Virus record (IMG/VR): IMGVR_UViG_3300050137_000047 | Span: 1-49,435 of that record | Origin: a virus | Reading direction: 5' to 3' (one strand) | DNA length: 49,435 bases | The notes under the pieces: generated by a model | Database searches by the model: none | Seen by the model: the letters and a program-made list of their open reading frames with translations, nothing else | Told to the model about the DNA's origin: nothing | Program-made: the position numbers and the translations under genes | Shown here: positions 22,755 to 31,679 of the stretch, piece by piece | How the letters are laid out: every line of letters begins with the position of its first letter | How positions within the stretch are numbered: the stretch's first letter is position 1

Positions 22755-25372
22755 TGTTTGGCCCAGGCATTCTGATGTGGCGGAAAGGGCGATTCGCCGG
22801 CGCCGGCGCCATTGCCCTTTCGGCGGCCACTATTCCAGACGGGTCGGCAAATAATACCGTTGTCGGCACCGCTTCGCTCTCCGGTTCCTATACCGGGACG
22901 CCCGTGTGGGCAATCTTCGATGCCGATACCACCTTCAAGATTGATTCCAGCACTGGCATTATCGAAGTAAACAATAATACGGACCTCGTCGCGGCTACGC
23001 ACCCGATGATCACGGTCACGATTTCGGTCACTGGTACGACGCCGATCCCCGCCAATCTTGTTTCGCCGATTCTCGTTACCAAGGTGCCTACGAATTCAGT
23101 TGCGCCCGCGATCAGTGGTTCGGCAATTCTACCGGATACGTTGACGGTATCGAATGGAACGTGGACTGGAAATCCGGCGCCGACCTATGCCTATCAGTGG
23201 AAGAGCGCCGGTTCGAGCATCGGGGGTGCGATCGGCGCGACCTATGTCTTGCGGACCGCCGACGTTGGCTCGGCCATTACCTGCACTGTCACGGCAACGA
23301 ACAGCATCGGCAGTGCGAGCGTCACGTCGAGTGCGACCGCGACTGTTACCGAGACGACGTTAAGTTACTCGCCTTTCGTGACCGCAACGCAGTCATCCGC
23401 CTATACCGGCGCAACACCATCAACTTCTAGCGGCACGGCCCCATACACCTATTCGGCAGCGTCCCTACCGTCTTGGGCGTCGATTAGTTCAAGCACGGGG
23501 ATCATTACCGGCACACCGACGAGCGTGGAGACTGATGTGGGCATTACCATAACGGTTACGGATGCTAATGGAGCATACGCAGTCAGTTCGCCGTTTACCA
23601 TCACGGTTTCTGCGGCGAGCAGCTATCCGCTAACGCCATCGCTCGTTCTTGAGGCCGCCTCAGACACTGGCTTCTCGCCGACCGATAATATCACCGGCAT
23701 CACGACGCCGACGATTGACTTCGTCTTTGGCACGGTCCCGTTGGTTGGAGACGTGGTCACGATCAAAGACGGCGGCACGATAATCTTTGGGCCACATACG
23801 ATTACTTCGGGAGAAGCCGGGCTAAGCGCGATAGCGATGGGGCTTTCGGCTTTGTCTGCCGGTACTCATTCACTGACGGCGCGGCATTCGAGCGGCAGCA
23901 GTAACAGTGCGTGGTCAACTGCGCTTGTGCTCGTAATTGAGACGGTGGCGCCGACACTTTCGGCCCCAAGCGGTGTTGAACTTGCTCAGACAACGGCCAC
24001 TATCGGGGTCACTACAAGCGGGGCTGATGGGCATCTTTATTATGTTGTTACCACTTCTGCCACGCCGCCAAGCAAAGCGCAGATCAAGCTTGGCCAGAAT
24101 GACGGGAGCACCACCGCAGTCGCAGACAACCATACGTCTCCGCTATCTATCTCCGCTTCTGGCGCCAACTCTCTGACGGCAACAGGGCTAAGCGGAGCAA
24201 ATGGCGCCGTGACTTATGACGTGTATTTCATGCACGAGGACGCGGCAGGAAATCAGTCCAATGTCTCGACTGTTTCATGGTCGCAAACTGACATCACCGC
24301 GCCGACACTTTCTAGTGCAACGTCCGTTGTCGCGGGCGCTACCTCTGGCACGCTTAATGTGTCGTCCAACGAGAGCGCGGGCACGCTCTATTGGATTGTT
24401 ACAACAGATACCGGCGGCGCACCTTCGGCGGCGCAGATAAAGGCCGGGCACGATCACTCTGGCGGTCTAACCGGGGCCGCAGGCAGCCCGACTGTAACCG
24501 GGTCAGGAGCGCAGCCGACAATAACAGCAACAGGCTTGACGACCGGGCTTACTTACTTTGCCTACTTCCTGCATACGGACGTGGCCGGAAACAATAGCGC
24601 GGTGGTTGGTGCGGCAACGTCCTTCGTAACGTCAGGAGGCGCTTGGACCCCGGCTTCGTTGACTGGACTTGCCGCTTGGTACATGGGCGATGTCGGCGTC
24701 AGTCGTAGCGTCGGGGTAGGCTCCGAAATCACGGCATGGGCGGATCAAACCAGTAATCACTTCGATCTTTCAAAATATAATGCGGGCGTAACTACTTCTC
24801 CGGTCTATGACGACAATCCTCTTAATTCGCTGGCTACTACAAACTGGCAAGCCGTTACCAACCAAGGGTTAAAAAATTCTTCTATCAGCCTTGCCGGAGC
24901 GACAGCATGGGCGTTTGGCGTTATGCGCAACTCCGCGGCGTCACCTGCTAATTCCATTGCAGTTACTTATGAAGGCAACGCGACAACTTCTGACACGGTA
25001 GCAGCCTCGGTACAACTGATTTACTTTGTGACCGCCGCGCAGTCAAAAATTTATCATAATGGTGGCTTTGCCGTTAACAACGCCAGCTATGCACCAGCAC
25101 AGAATACGTGGCAAGCGATGGGTAGCGTACTGGATGCAACCAACGTCACGGCTTATACAGGCAACGGCAGCGGAACATTGGAAGCCGGAACATCTTTAGC
25201 GCGTGGCACTGGCAACCTGACTGGCCCCGGCACGTTAATGATTGGCCAAGGCGGAACAGGCGGCAATGCCCTCGCAGGAGACATTGCAGAAATAATTGTT
25301 GGAACTGGAACGCTTTCGAGCGGTGACTTAACCCAGATCGGGACGTACCTGCATTCTAAGTGGGGCGTCTAA
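22754..25372 (+). CDS. Ig-like/LamG-like fibre, candidate head-spike fibre
   Basis: 872 residues, Thr/Ser/Gly/Ala rich. Domain order: a short N-terminal anchor; a cadherin-like beta domain (25-115, STGIIEVNNNTDL); an Ig-like domain (about 120-200, TYAYQWKSAGSSIGG); a putative-Ig HYR/He_PIG domain (205-285, LPSWASISSSTGIITGTPT); a bacterial Ig-like domain (290-405); two FN3-like repeats (405-635, each with LYxxVTT and AQIK); and a C-terminal concanavalin/LamG-like lectin fold (640-872, GLAAWYMGDVGV). All are carbohydrate- or surface-binding folds. The start overlaps the spike base stop. Probably a surface-exposed adhesin; a tail fibre is the alternative. Confidence 0.75.
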   Translation: MFGPGILMWRKGRFAGAGAIALSAATIPDGSANNTVVGTASLSGSYTGTPVWAIFDADTTFKIDSSTGIIEVNNNTDLVAATHPMITVTISVTGTTPIPANLVSPILVTKVPTNSVAPAISGSAILPDTLTVSNGTWTGNPAPTYAYQWKSAGSSIGGAIGATYVLRTADVGSAITCTVTATNSIGSASVTSSATATVTETTLSYSPFVTATQSSAYTGATPSTSSGTAPYTYSAASLPSWASISSSTGIITGTPTSVETDVGITITVTDANGAYAVSSPFTITVSAASSYPLTPSLVLEAASDTGFSPTDNITGITTPTIDFVFGTVPLVGDVVTIKDGGTIIFGPHTITSGEAGLSAIAMGLSALSAGTHSLTARHSSGSSNSAWSTALVLVIETVAPTLSAPSGVELAQTTATIGVTTSGADGHLYYVVTTSATPPSKAQIKLGQNDGSTTAVADNHTSPLSISASGANSLTATGLSGANGAVTYDVYFMHEDAAGNQSNVSTVSWSQTDITAPTLSSATSVVAGATSGTLNVSSNESAGTLYWIVTTDTGGAPSAAQIKAGHDHSGGLTGAAGSPTVTGSGAQPTITATGLTTGLTYFAYFLHTDVAGNNSAVVGAATSFVTSGGAWTPASLTGLAAWYMGDVGVSRSVGVGSEITAWADQTSNHFDLSKYNAGVTTSPVYDDNPLNSLATTNWQAVTNQGLKNSSISLAGATAWAFGVMRNSAASPANSIAVTYEGNATTSDTVAASVQLIYFVTAAQSKIYHNGGFAVNNASYAPAQNTWQAMGSVLDATNVTAYTGNGSGTLEAGTSLARGTGNLTGPGTLMIGQGGTGGNALAGDIAEIIVGTGTLSSGDLTQIGTYLHSKWGV

Positions 25373-25387
25373 GATGGTCTTGACCCG

Positions 25388-26422
25388 ATGACTACGTTCT
25401 TGATTGGTGCCATCGGGGGCGACAGCAACGCCGGTTCTGGCGCAACACTAGATGCCACGCTTGATAACGCTACGCTTGCCGGTGTCTATATGTTTGACCG
25501 GGCAAACCCCGGCACTCCCCGGTTAGCCACTTCCGCGCTGATGGAGCAAGGCGCAAACGGCAATCAGGGCATGTCCGCCAATCGGGTTGGTTCAAGCGTT
25601 AAGTTTTTCCAAAATTTAATGTCACGCGGAAAGATACGCCCGGACTGCAATCTATTGCTCGTGGGCTGCGCACAGGCGGGTACTGCGTTTCAAAACTATT
25701 GGGCAACTACCGGAAGTCGATTAGCTTTAGGGGCGACGACAGATAATGGCAGCGGGACTTTTTATGGGCAAATAAATGCGGCTCTAGCACTGGGAACTAA
25801 CAGCCGTATGCTCTCCGTTGATTGGAACCACGGAGAGAATGACGGAAGTACGACGCAGACCCAATACCAGAACAACATTATTGGCACGTTTGGCGAGGTA
25901 AGAGCAAACATTCCAACTGCGGAAAGGATACCAATCCTCGTAACCGGGTGCCCGCCAGATCGGCAAGACCCCAACTTGGGGGCACAGGTTAACATGGGCG
26001 GCGTGTGCTTGGCTCAACAAAACGTGGCAAGCTATTTGGAAAACGCTGTTTACGTCGATCCAACCGGATTGCACTCGTATTTGAACGGGGGATCGGGCGG
26101 CGGCGGCGGGTTTGTGCATTTTACGCGGAACGCCCATCTTGGCGGCGTTGATAATTCACTTTCAATTGGCTCTGAATGGGCTTCCGGAACTACTTACGCT
26201 GCACAGGCCGTTAATGTCATCAAGGTCGTTCTAGGTTCGGACGGATGGTACTATTATTCTAAGCAGGCCGGCAATCTAGGAAATGACCCTTCGCTCGATA
26301 CGCCGGGCACATGGTGGGGAAAAACGTATCAATACGGGCAGACGGAGAGCAATCCGCTCTCTGAGCGCAAATATAATGCGCTGATAAATATGAAGTGGCC
26401 GATGACATGTACGTGGTCGTGA
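25388..26422 (+). CDS. SGNH-type carbohydrate esterase
   Basis: 344 residues. Block I GGDSNAGSGA near residue 10 carries the nucleophile Ser; block III is VDWNHGENDG near 140; the last block has HFTRNAHLGG near residue 245 with the catalytic His. This is the sialate O-acetylesterase-like SGNH layout. The C-terminal ~90 residues (WASGTTYAAQAVNVIKVVLG, SDGWYYYSKQAGN) look like a small carbohydrate-binding tail. It probably removes acetyl or other acyl groups from host surface polysaccharide. Placed directly after the fibre gene, so it is likely part of the same particle-borne apparatus. Confidence 0.75.
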   Translation: MTTFLIGAIGGDSNAGSGATLDATLDNATLAGVYMFDRANPGTPRLATSALMEQGANGNQGMSANRVGSSVKFFQNLMSRGKIRPDCNLLLVGCAQAGTAFQNYWATTGSRLALGATTDNGSGTFYGQINAALALGTNSRMLSVDWNHGENDGSTTQTQYQNNIIGTFGEVRANIPTAERIPILVTGCPPDRQDPNLGAQVNMGGVCLAQQNVASYLENAVYVDPTGLHSYLNGGSGGGGGFVHFTRNAHLGGVDNSLSIGSEWASGTTYAAQAVNVIKVVLGSDGWYYYSKQAGNLGNDPSLDTPGTWWGKTYQYGQTESNPLSERKYNALINMKWPMTCTWS

Positions 26423-26425
26423 GCC

Positions 26426-27547
26426 ATGACAACGTACACATGCTTCTGGACTACGCTGCCATTGCCAGGGAATGTCTCTGGTTTAAGTTCGTCGGCGGGG
26501 AGCGTAAATTCGCTCACTATGGCCTTTACGGGGGCCTCCGGCGCAACGAGCCACCAGGAGCAGCACAGATTATCCCCGAGTGGGTCGTGGTCCTCCCCGG
26601 CTACGATCATAAATGGCGGCATATTAATTGGGCTCACGACAGCAACGGCCTACGATGTGCAGGTGCGCGGTGTCGGAGCATATGGAAATGGTAGCTGGTC
26701 GAGCACGGCGACCGCTTCGACCGCGTCCTCTGGCCTGCTAATAAACATTACATTTGACGCAACGGCACTCGCCAGTGCATCAACCATCTGGAAAAATTGC
26801 GTCCTTACAGCCGCTGCATGGTTGCAGACGTTGTTCTCAAACCCCGTCACGCTGGCTATCACGGTTGGCTATGGCGAGGACGGCAGCGGTAACGGCTTGA
26901 GTGGTACGGGAGCCAGCAATTCTATTTTTGGCGGGCCGGGTTATTCCGGTGCAAGAGCGGCTTTGCTGGCCCAATCAGCACAAGGCTCCGCTACGCTGCC
27001 GTCAACTTCTCCGCTTTCTGGCGTTGTTTATGCAACACAAGCCAATGTAAAAGCTTTGGGATTGTTTACGTCCGGGGGATCAGTGGACGGCACCTGTGGC
27101 TTTGGGCCAAGTTCAATGTTTGGAAGCTTTACAGAGGGGGTGGCACCTGCAAGTGGCTACTACATGCCGGGAACCGTAAAGCACGAACTGACCGAGATCA
27201 TGGGCCGTCAATCGTTGATTGATAGCCAGCCAACCTATTATACTCCGGCTGACTTGTTCAGGTACACCGCCGCGGGGGCTCGTGCGCTGACTTCTTACGT
27301 CAATGGCGGTGCGGCGAACGCTTTTTTCTCTCTTGACGGCGGAACAACCCTACTAAGAGAGTGGAACAACAGAGACACGGGATTTGGCGATTTAGGCGAT
27401 TGGTTGGGTGGGAGCTATCCGGTAGACGCCTGCAACGGTTATGGGTCGCTCTATGTTGTAGCGCCATTTTCTACCCATGACGTTTTAGAAATGAACGCGA
27501 TCGGGTGGACGTTGACGGCGGCTGGCATGACGGCGGCGGGACTCTAA
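26426..27547 (+). CDS. FN3 plus zinc metalloprotease (NF038122-like)
   Basis: 373 residues. FN3-like domain at about 10-98, then a protease-like domain. The zinc motif is VKHELTEIMGR (near residue 250), with the first His and catalytic Glu but Glu where a second His is usual. It is followed by the family blocks YTPADLFRYTAAG, FFSLDGGTTLLREW and DVLEMNAIGW. These blocks match the bacterial NF038122 metalloprotease family, from memory. No signal peptide, so delivery on the virion is likely. It may cut surface proteins or trim the fibre encoded two genes upstream. Confidence 0.7.
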   Translation: MTTYTCFWTTLPLPGNVSGLSSSAGSVNSLTMAFTGASGATSHQEQHRLSPSGSWSSPATIINGGILIGLTTATAYDVQVRGVGAYGNGSWSSTATASTASSGLLINITFDATALASASTIWKNCVLTAAAWLQTLFSNPVTLAITVGYGEDGSGNGLSGTGASNSIFGGPGYSGARAALLAQSAQGSATLPSTSPLSGVVYATQANVKALGLFTSGGSVDGTCGFGPSSMFGSFTEGVAPASGYYMPGTVKHELTEIMGRQSLIDSQPTYYTPADLFRYTAAGARALTSYVNGGAANAFFSLDGGTTLLREWNNRDTGFGDLGDWLGGSYPVDACNGYGSLYVVAPFSTHDVLEMNAIGWTLTAAGMTAAGL

Positions 27548-27563
27548 TGGCCGACCCATTGGC

Positions 27564-28301
27564 TTATGCTTTTCGGCAAACAAATAAGGTTTCCCCGCGT
27601 ACGAGCGAGTGTCTAGAAATAAGCGGCTCTTCCGGGGTGAATCGTGTCAATTTAAATCCTGCGCTTCTGATGCGGTCGTCGGAATCGTTACCAAAACAGC
27701 GAACGTGATCGTATTGTCCGAACCAAAGTTCTCGGTCACTCATCTCTGTGATTGTATCGTCCTCAAATGTTTTCATGTTTTCGGTTACAGGAAACATGGC
27801 TAACAAAAGACCGTTTTGTTTTAGCGCCGCGTGAATTGACCTCAGGGCCTTGGCGTCGTTGACGTGCTCCAGGACGTGAGAAGCAATCACCACGTCAAAT
27901 TCGCCGTTCATGCCGATGTTCTCTATGTCGATGCGTCGGCTGGCACGGGAATCGAAAAGGTCGGCACTGACATAACGTGATGCCATCGGCGCGACGAGTT
28001 TGGTAATCGACTGTTCCGGCGCGAAATGGAGTATGGATTTACCTTCGATCTCGCTACGGTGTTCCTTTAACCAAATGGCGAAGAGGCGGTGACGTTCAAG
28101 TGAATGGCACTGCGGACAACCGGCGTCGCGTCTTAGGTTAACTCCAAAGGCATAAAACGGCCCGGCATAGCCGCAAATATTGCAGGTTCGATCGGCAATT
28201 ATGCCTCCAGTTTTAACGAAAGAAATGGCCGCCTGAACCGTGCGGATTCTGGCTTTCGTCCTGTTTCCGAGAAACCGTCCGACGATAGATTGGATGCTCA
28301 C
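27564..28301 (-). CDS. class I SAM-dependent methyltransferase with zinc-binding N-terminus
   Basis: Opposite strand to every neighbour. Start at GTG 28301-28299, where AAGGAG stands eight bases upstream; 245 residues. The N-terminal zinc element has TCNICGYAG and CPQCHSLERHR. The SAM-binding core follows: motif I ILHFAPE, then SADLFD and DVVIASHVLEHV, with GLLLAMFPVTEN. The C-terminal HVRCFGNDSDDRI segment is seen in methyltransferases of polysaccharide clusters. It could methylate a host surface sugar or protein. The convergent orientation implies its own promoter, perhaps active in the lysogen (a moron). Confidence 0.8.
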   Translation of the reverse strand: MSIQSIVGRFLGNRTKARIRTVQAAISFVKTGGIIADRTCNICGYAGPFYAFGVNLRRDAGCPQCHSLERHRLFAIWLKEHRSEIEGKSILHFAPEQSITKLVAPMASRYVSADLFDSRASRRIDIENIGMNGEFDVVIASHVLEHVNDAKALRSIHAALKQNGLLLAMFPVTENMKTFEDDTITEMSDRELWFGQYDHVRCFGNDSDDRIRSAGFKLTRFTPEEPLISRHSLVRGETLFVCRKA

Positions 28302-28431
28302 GCTACTGGCTCCTTCTTGGGATGAGCCACTATGAAAGCGCGAATATCCTTCGCTGGCAATAAGACAATCCACTTCCTGCAATCCCGACAGGTGATCAAA
28401 GGCTGAATCCCAGTGGACAATGCAGGCGATA

Positions 28432-28761
28432 ATGACCTCAGCTGATGACGTCGCCCAGCTGGCAGTAGACGACACCTATGCGGAATTCGGTCGCGAAGCG
28501 ACCTACACCCCGCCAGGCGGAGGTGCTGGCATTCCATGTACCGTCATAGTCGATCTGCGGGACATCGGTTCACGTCCCGACGACGGGCACCCTATCGCGG
28601 GCCAGATGACGATCGAGGTAAGGCGATCTGAAATCGCAGCGCCGGCGAAAGACGGCACCTTCGCATTTACAGCGGCTAGCGGAAATATAACGGCGACGGT
28701 CATGAACCGGCCGATGCTCGACGAAGAAAATGCCCTAGTCTGGAAAATGTGGGCGACCTGA
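28432..28761 (+). CDS. head-tail connector, lambda FII-like
   Basis: 109 residues from ATG 28432 (AGG upstream; ATG 28420 is an alternative). The pattern DDTYAEFGREATYTPPGG, a Val/Asp-rich strand, RPDDGHPIAGQMTIEVRRSE and the C-terminal NALVWKMWA is that of small connector proteins that sit below gpW/portal. It overlaps the next gene by TGATG. In lambda FII follows FI directly after the capsid; here a 6-kb module separates it from the capsid gene. Confidence 0.75.
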   Translation: MTSADDVAQLAVDDTYAEFGREATYTPPGGGAGIPCTVIVDLRDIGSRPDDGHPIAGQMTIEVRRSEIAAPAKDGTFAFTAASGNITATVMNRPMLDEENALVWKMWAT

Positions 28762-29396
28762 TGATCACGGCAAAAGTCGATCTCATCGACCGGGATATCA
28801 TTCTCGCTCTTTCGCCGGAACTATCGCCGGCCGGCCAGAGCGCTGCGATCGCGGCCTTCGCCCAGGATCAGCTTGATGCCGCAGAAGCGACCGATGCAGG
28901 CGTGCTGGGCGACGTGCCGGATCACACCACCTTCGTCGACGGAAACGAGAACGACGATCTCAAAAGCGTTCGTCCCGATGGCGTCATCGTCTTCGATTTC
29001 GACGTGCTCACACTGATCGTACGCTGGATTGAGCAGCAGTTGGTGACGCATTCGCCGGTGCGCACGGGCCGCTACCAGCGATCGCACCGGGTCTATGTCG
29101 ATGGATCCGAGATCGATGTTTCCGGTCGCATATCCGGAAGCGTGCAGGAGGTTGTGTTTGCTCCGCTCGTTCCGTATGCGCGCCGCATCGAGCAGGGCTG
29201 GTCGAAGCAAACGCCGGACGGCGTCTACCAGGTCATCGCTGCACTAGCGCGGCAGAAATTTACGGCGAGTGCGGTGAGCGTCAGTTTCGGTTATCGCTCG
29301 CTTGCCGGCGTCGAGGAAACCGGCCCCGAACTCCGTGCGCGCCGGCACGCACCACGCGATCTGCGCCAGCCGGCGATCATCCTGCAGGTGAAGTGA
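28761..29396 (+). CDS. minor tail protein Z-like (tail completion)
   Basis: 211 residues. The central block LVTHSPVRTGRYQRSHRVYV is the signature of the gpZ/HK97-gp10-like group (HSPVxTGxYxxS), followed by FAPLVPYARRIEQGWSKQTP and a C-terminal basic part (ARRHAPRDLRQPAI). It completes the tail before joining to the head. The N-terminal 60 residues are acidic and less typical. Confidence 0.75.
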   Translation: MITAKVDLIDRDIILALSPELSPAGQSAAIAAFAQDQLDAAEATDAGVLGDVPDHTTFVDGNENDDLKSVRPDGVIVFDFDVLTLIVRWIEQQLVTHSPVRTGRYQRSHRVYVDGSEIDVSGRISGSVQEVVFAPLVPYARRIEQGWSKQTPDGVYQVIAALARQKFTASAVSVSFGYRSLAGVEETGPELRARRHAPRDLRQPAIILQVK

Positions 29397-29402
29397 GCGA
29401 GC

Positions 29403-29813
29403 ATGGCGAGCCTGAGCGTCAAAACCGCGGTCGAGGCGCGCCTTGCGACCTGGGTTCATATTTTGAACTGCCCCTTCGTCGATGAAAACGAGGTCGCAAA
29501 TTCGCCGCTGCAGACGTTCATCACCGTCGAATATCCGGTCTCGAACGAGGACCGCATCAATGTCGGGCTTCCGGGGCTGTTCAGAGAATCGGGCGGCTTT
29601 CGCTTTGTCATCCACATTCTCAACTTGAGCGGCTTTGGCGATGCACTTGGATGGGTCGACGAGATCCGCAATCTGTTCCGGGATGCTCAGTTCGCCGGCA
29701 TCATGACCTTCGCCGCGGCGCCGGCGGCCTTCGACAAGAGCAACAAGGCCGGCGCGTTCTATCTGCTGCCGTTTGTCGTGACCTACAAGTACGACATCAC
29801 GCGCGTTAGCTAA
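29403..29813 (+). CDS. tail terminator, lambda gpU-like
   Basis: 136 residues, close to gpU (131). Pattern: VKTAVEARLATWVHILNCPF, then FITVEYPVSNEDRINVGLPG and FRFVIHILNLSGFGDALGWV with IRNLFRD, ending in YLLPFVVTYKYDITR. This alternation of helix and strands fits the hexameric ring that stops tail-tube growth. Lies between Z and tube protein as in lambda. Confidence 0.75.
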   Translation: MASLSVKTAVEARLATWVHILNCPFVDENEVANSPLQTFITVEYPVSNEDRINVGLPGLFRESGGFRFVIHILNLSGFGDALGWVDEIRNLFRDAQFAGIMTFAAAPAAFDKSNKAGAFYLLPFVVTYKYDITRVS

Positions 29814-29914
29814 ATCTCAACACCGTAAATCGGAATGCGTAGCAAGGCGACGGCATACGTCGCGTGGTTTCACGCTGCCTATCAGTAGGCGCGTCGATCT
29901 TTCAGGAGGCTCCT

Positions 29915-31378
29915 TTGGGCTCAACAAATCGCACCACGCTCGCCTACTGCGCCGAGTCCACGCCTGGCGTGACGCCGGCGAATCCTCCTTTCACCGCGCT
30001 GCGGGTAACATCGAACACTCCGGCCTTCACGCCGAAGACGGTGGTGAGCGCCGAAATCCGTCCCGATCGGCAGACGACCGATCTCATCCTGATCGATGCG
30101 GATTCGGGCGGCGCGGTGGCGATCGAAACATCGTTTCGGGCTTTCGACGACATGATCCAGGCGTCCCTACAGGCAACCTGGAACTTAAATCAGCTGATCG
30201 CCGTGGTGACGGCCGGCGTTGAAATTTCCGCACTTTCTACCACGACGGCAACTGTTGTCACGCCGCTCGGCACACCATTCAAGGCCGGGATGTTGGTCAA
30301 CACCGGCGGGTTTGCGAACGCTGCCAACAACGGGTTGCTGGCGCCGGTTGTTAGCTCAAGCGCGACGACCGTAGTATTCGGTTCGGCAACCTTCACAGTG
30401 GATGCCTCGCCACAGGCCGGCGCAAAATTGCAGCAGTGCGGTTTCCAGGGCGCATCCGCCGATATCACGGCGACCGCGACCGGCCTCGCATCGACCGTGC
30501 TGGATTTCACCACGCTCGGCATCGGTGCAGGGGAATGGCTCAAGATCGGCGGCGATACCACAGGATTTCAGTTTGCGACCGCGGCGCTGAATTCATGGGC
30601 GCGCGCGATAGCAGTCTCCGCGCACGCAATCACGCTTGACAATCTTCCCGCTGGCTGGACCACGGATTCTGGCACCGGCAAGACCATTCAGATATTCACC
30701 GGGGACTTTCTAGCGAACGGCACAACAGTTCGTTCGTTCACGCTGGAACGTCAGCAGCAGGACATCACCGTTCCGTCTTACGAATATTTTCCGGGCTCGC
30801 AGCTCGACAAATGGTCGCTTGATTTCAAGGCGGCCTCTATTCTGGCCGGGTCGTTCAGCTTCATTGGTACAACCGGATCGGTGCTCATAACCCGCTTAAG
30901 CGGTGCGACCGATATCGCGGCGCCCGCTTTTAGCGTGCTCAACACTTCGTCGAATGTCGGGCGCATGATGGTCGGCGGTGTTGCGGTCGCAGGCCCTTCG
31001 TTCTTCCAGGAGATTGGCTTCGACCTCGCCAACAATCTCGCCGGTCAGAAGGCGATCGGGACGCTCGGATCGGTCGGTATCCGCAACGGATCTCTCTCGC
31101 TCTCGGGCAAGATCAATGCGTATTTCGGCGACACCGCGTTGCTGGCGGCTGCAATCGCGAATACACAGACCTCGATCATGATCAAGACCAACCGCTCCGA
31201 TCTTAATCGCGAGGGATATGTCTTTGATATCCCGGCGTTGAAGATCACCGGATCGGCGCCAGTTCCGGGCAAGGACCAGGACCGGTTTTTCAGCGGCACC
31301 TATCAGGCGTTCCGGCATTCGACGTTGGGCTACACGGTTTCGGTCGGCCGCTTTCCCTATCTGCCGATCGCGAACTGA
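29915..31378 (+). CDS. major tail tube protein
   Basis: 487 residues from TTG 29915, chosen because AGGAGG stands five bases before it; an open extension to 29864 lacks a ribosome site. N-terminal TTLAYCAESTPGVTPANPPF and the following ALRVTSNTPAFTP and TVVSAEIRPDRQTTDLIL are the opening of the phage tail-tube group that includes large two-domain tubes. Beta-rich throughout, with Ig-like inserted parts (about 90-290) and a C-terminal block FFSGTYQAFRHSTLGYTVSV. Polymerises into the tail tube. Confidence 0.82.
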   Translation: MGSTNRTTLAYCAESTPGVTPANPPFTALRVTSNTPAFTPKTVVSAEIRPDRQTTDLILIDADSGGAVAIETSFRAFDDMIQASLQATWNLNQLIAVVTAGVEISALSTTTATVVTPLGTPFKAGMLVNTGGFANAANNGLLAPVVSSSATTVVFGSATFTVDASPQAGAKLQQCGFQGASADITATATGLASTVLDFTTLGIGAGEWLKIGGDTTGFQFATAALNSWARAIAVSAHAITLDNLPAGWTTDSGTGKTIQIFTGDFLANGTTVRSFTLERQQQDITVPSYEYFPGSQLDKWSLDFKAASILAGSFSFIGTTGSVLITRLSGATDIAAPAFSVLNTSSNVGRMMVGGVAVAGPSFFQEIGFDLANNLAGQKAIGTLGSVGIRNGSLSLSGKINAYFGDTALLAAAIANTQTSIMIKTNRSDLNREGYVFDIPALKITGSAPVPGKDQDRFFSGTYQAFRHSTLGYTVSVGRFPYLPIAN

Positions 31379-31385
31379 TAATCCC

Positions 31386-31640
31386 GTGCGTGTGAGCGGT
31401 GACCGAAACAGCGTGGATTATTGGGCGATCCATTACCTGACTTGCCCGCTAATTCTGCTCGACGGACACCGCGTTGATCATTGCATCATGGCGGATGATG
31501 CAAGAGGTCTCGTCGAATGTCAGCGGATTGATGAAAGCGGAAATATAGTTATCGACCGCGAGGCTGGGATCATCGTGACATTCAAAAAGTCCGGAAAAGT
31601 CGAGATCATTGCTCCGCAGAACGGCGATTCCGTAAATTGA
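31386..31640 (+). CDS. hypothetical tail-region protein
   Basis: 84 residues from GTG 31386, seven bases after the tube stop. Mixed alpha/beta, with a Cys-His pair (DHCIMADDARGLVECQRI) and a C-terminal beta hairpin (ESGNIVIDREAGIIVTFKKS) that looks like a small beta domain. Possibly a tail completion or chaperone protein. No recognised family. Confidence 0.6.
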   Translation: MRVSGDRNSVDYWAIHYLTCPLILLDGHRVDHCIMADDARGLVECQRIDESGNIVIDREAGIIVTFKKSGKVEIIAPQNGDSVN

Positions 31641-31679
31641 CTTTCCTTCCCGTTTCTTGTCTCAGCAAAAGGGTGCTTC

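Noticed and set aside
28302-28475. N-terminal extension of the minus-strand methyltransferase to 28475
   Set aside because: It would overlap the connector gene start, and a GTG with an ideal ribosome site lies at 28301.
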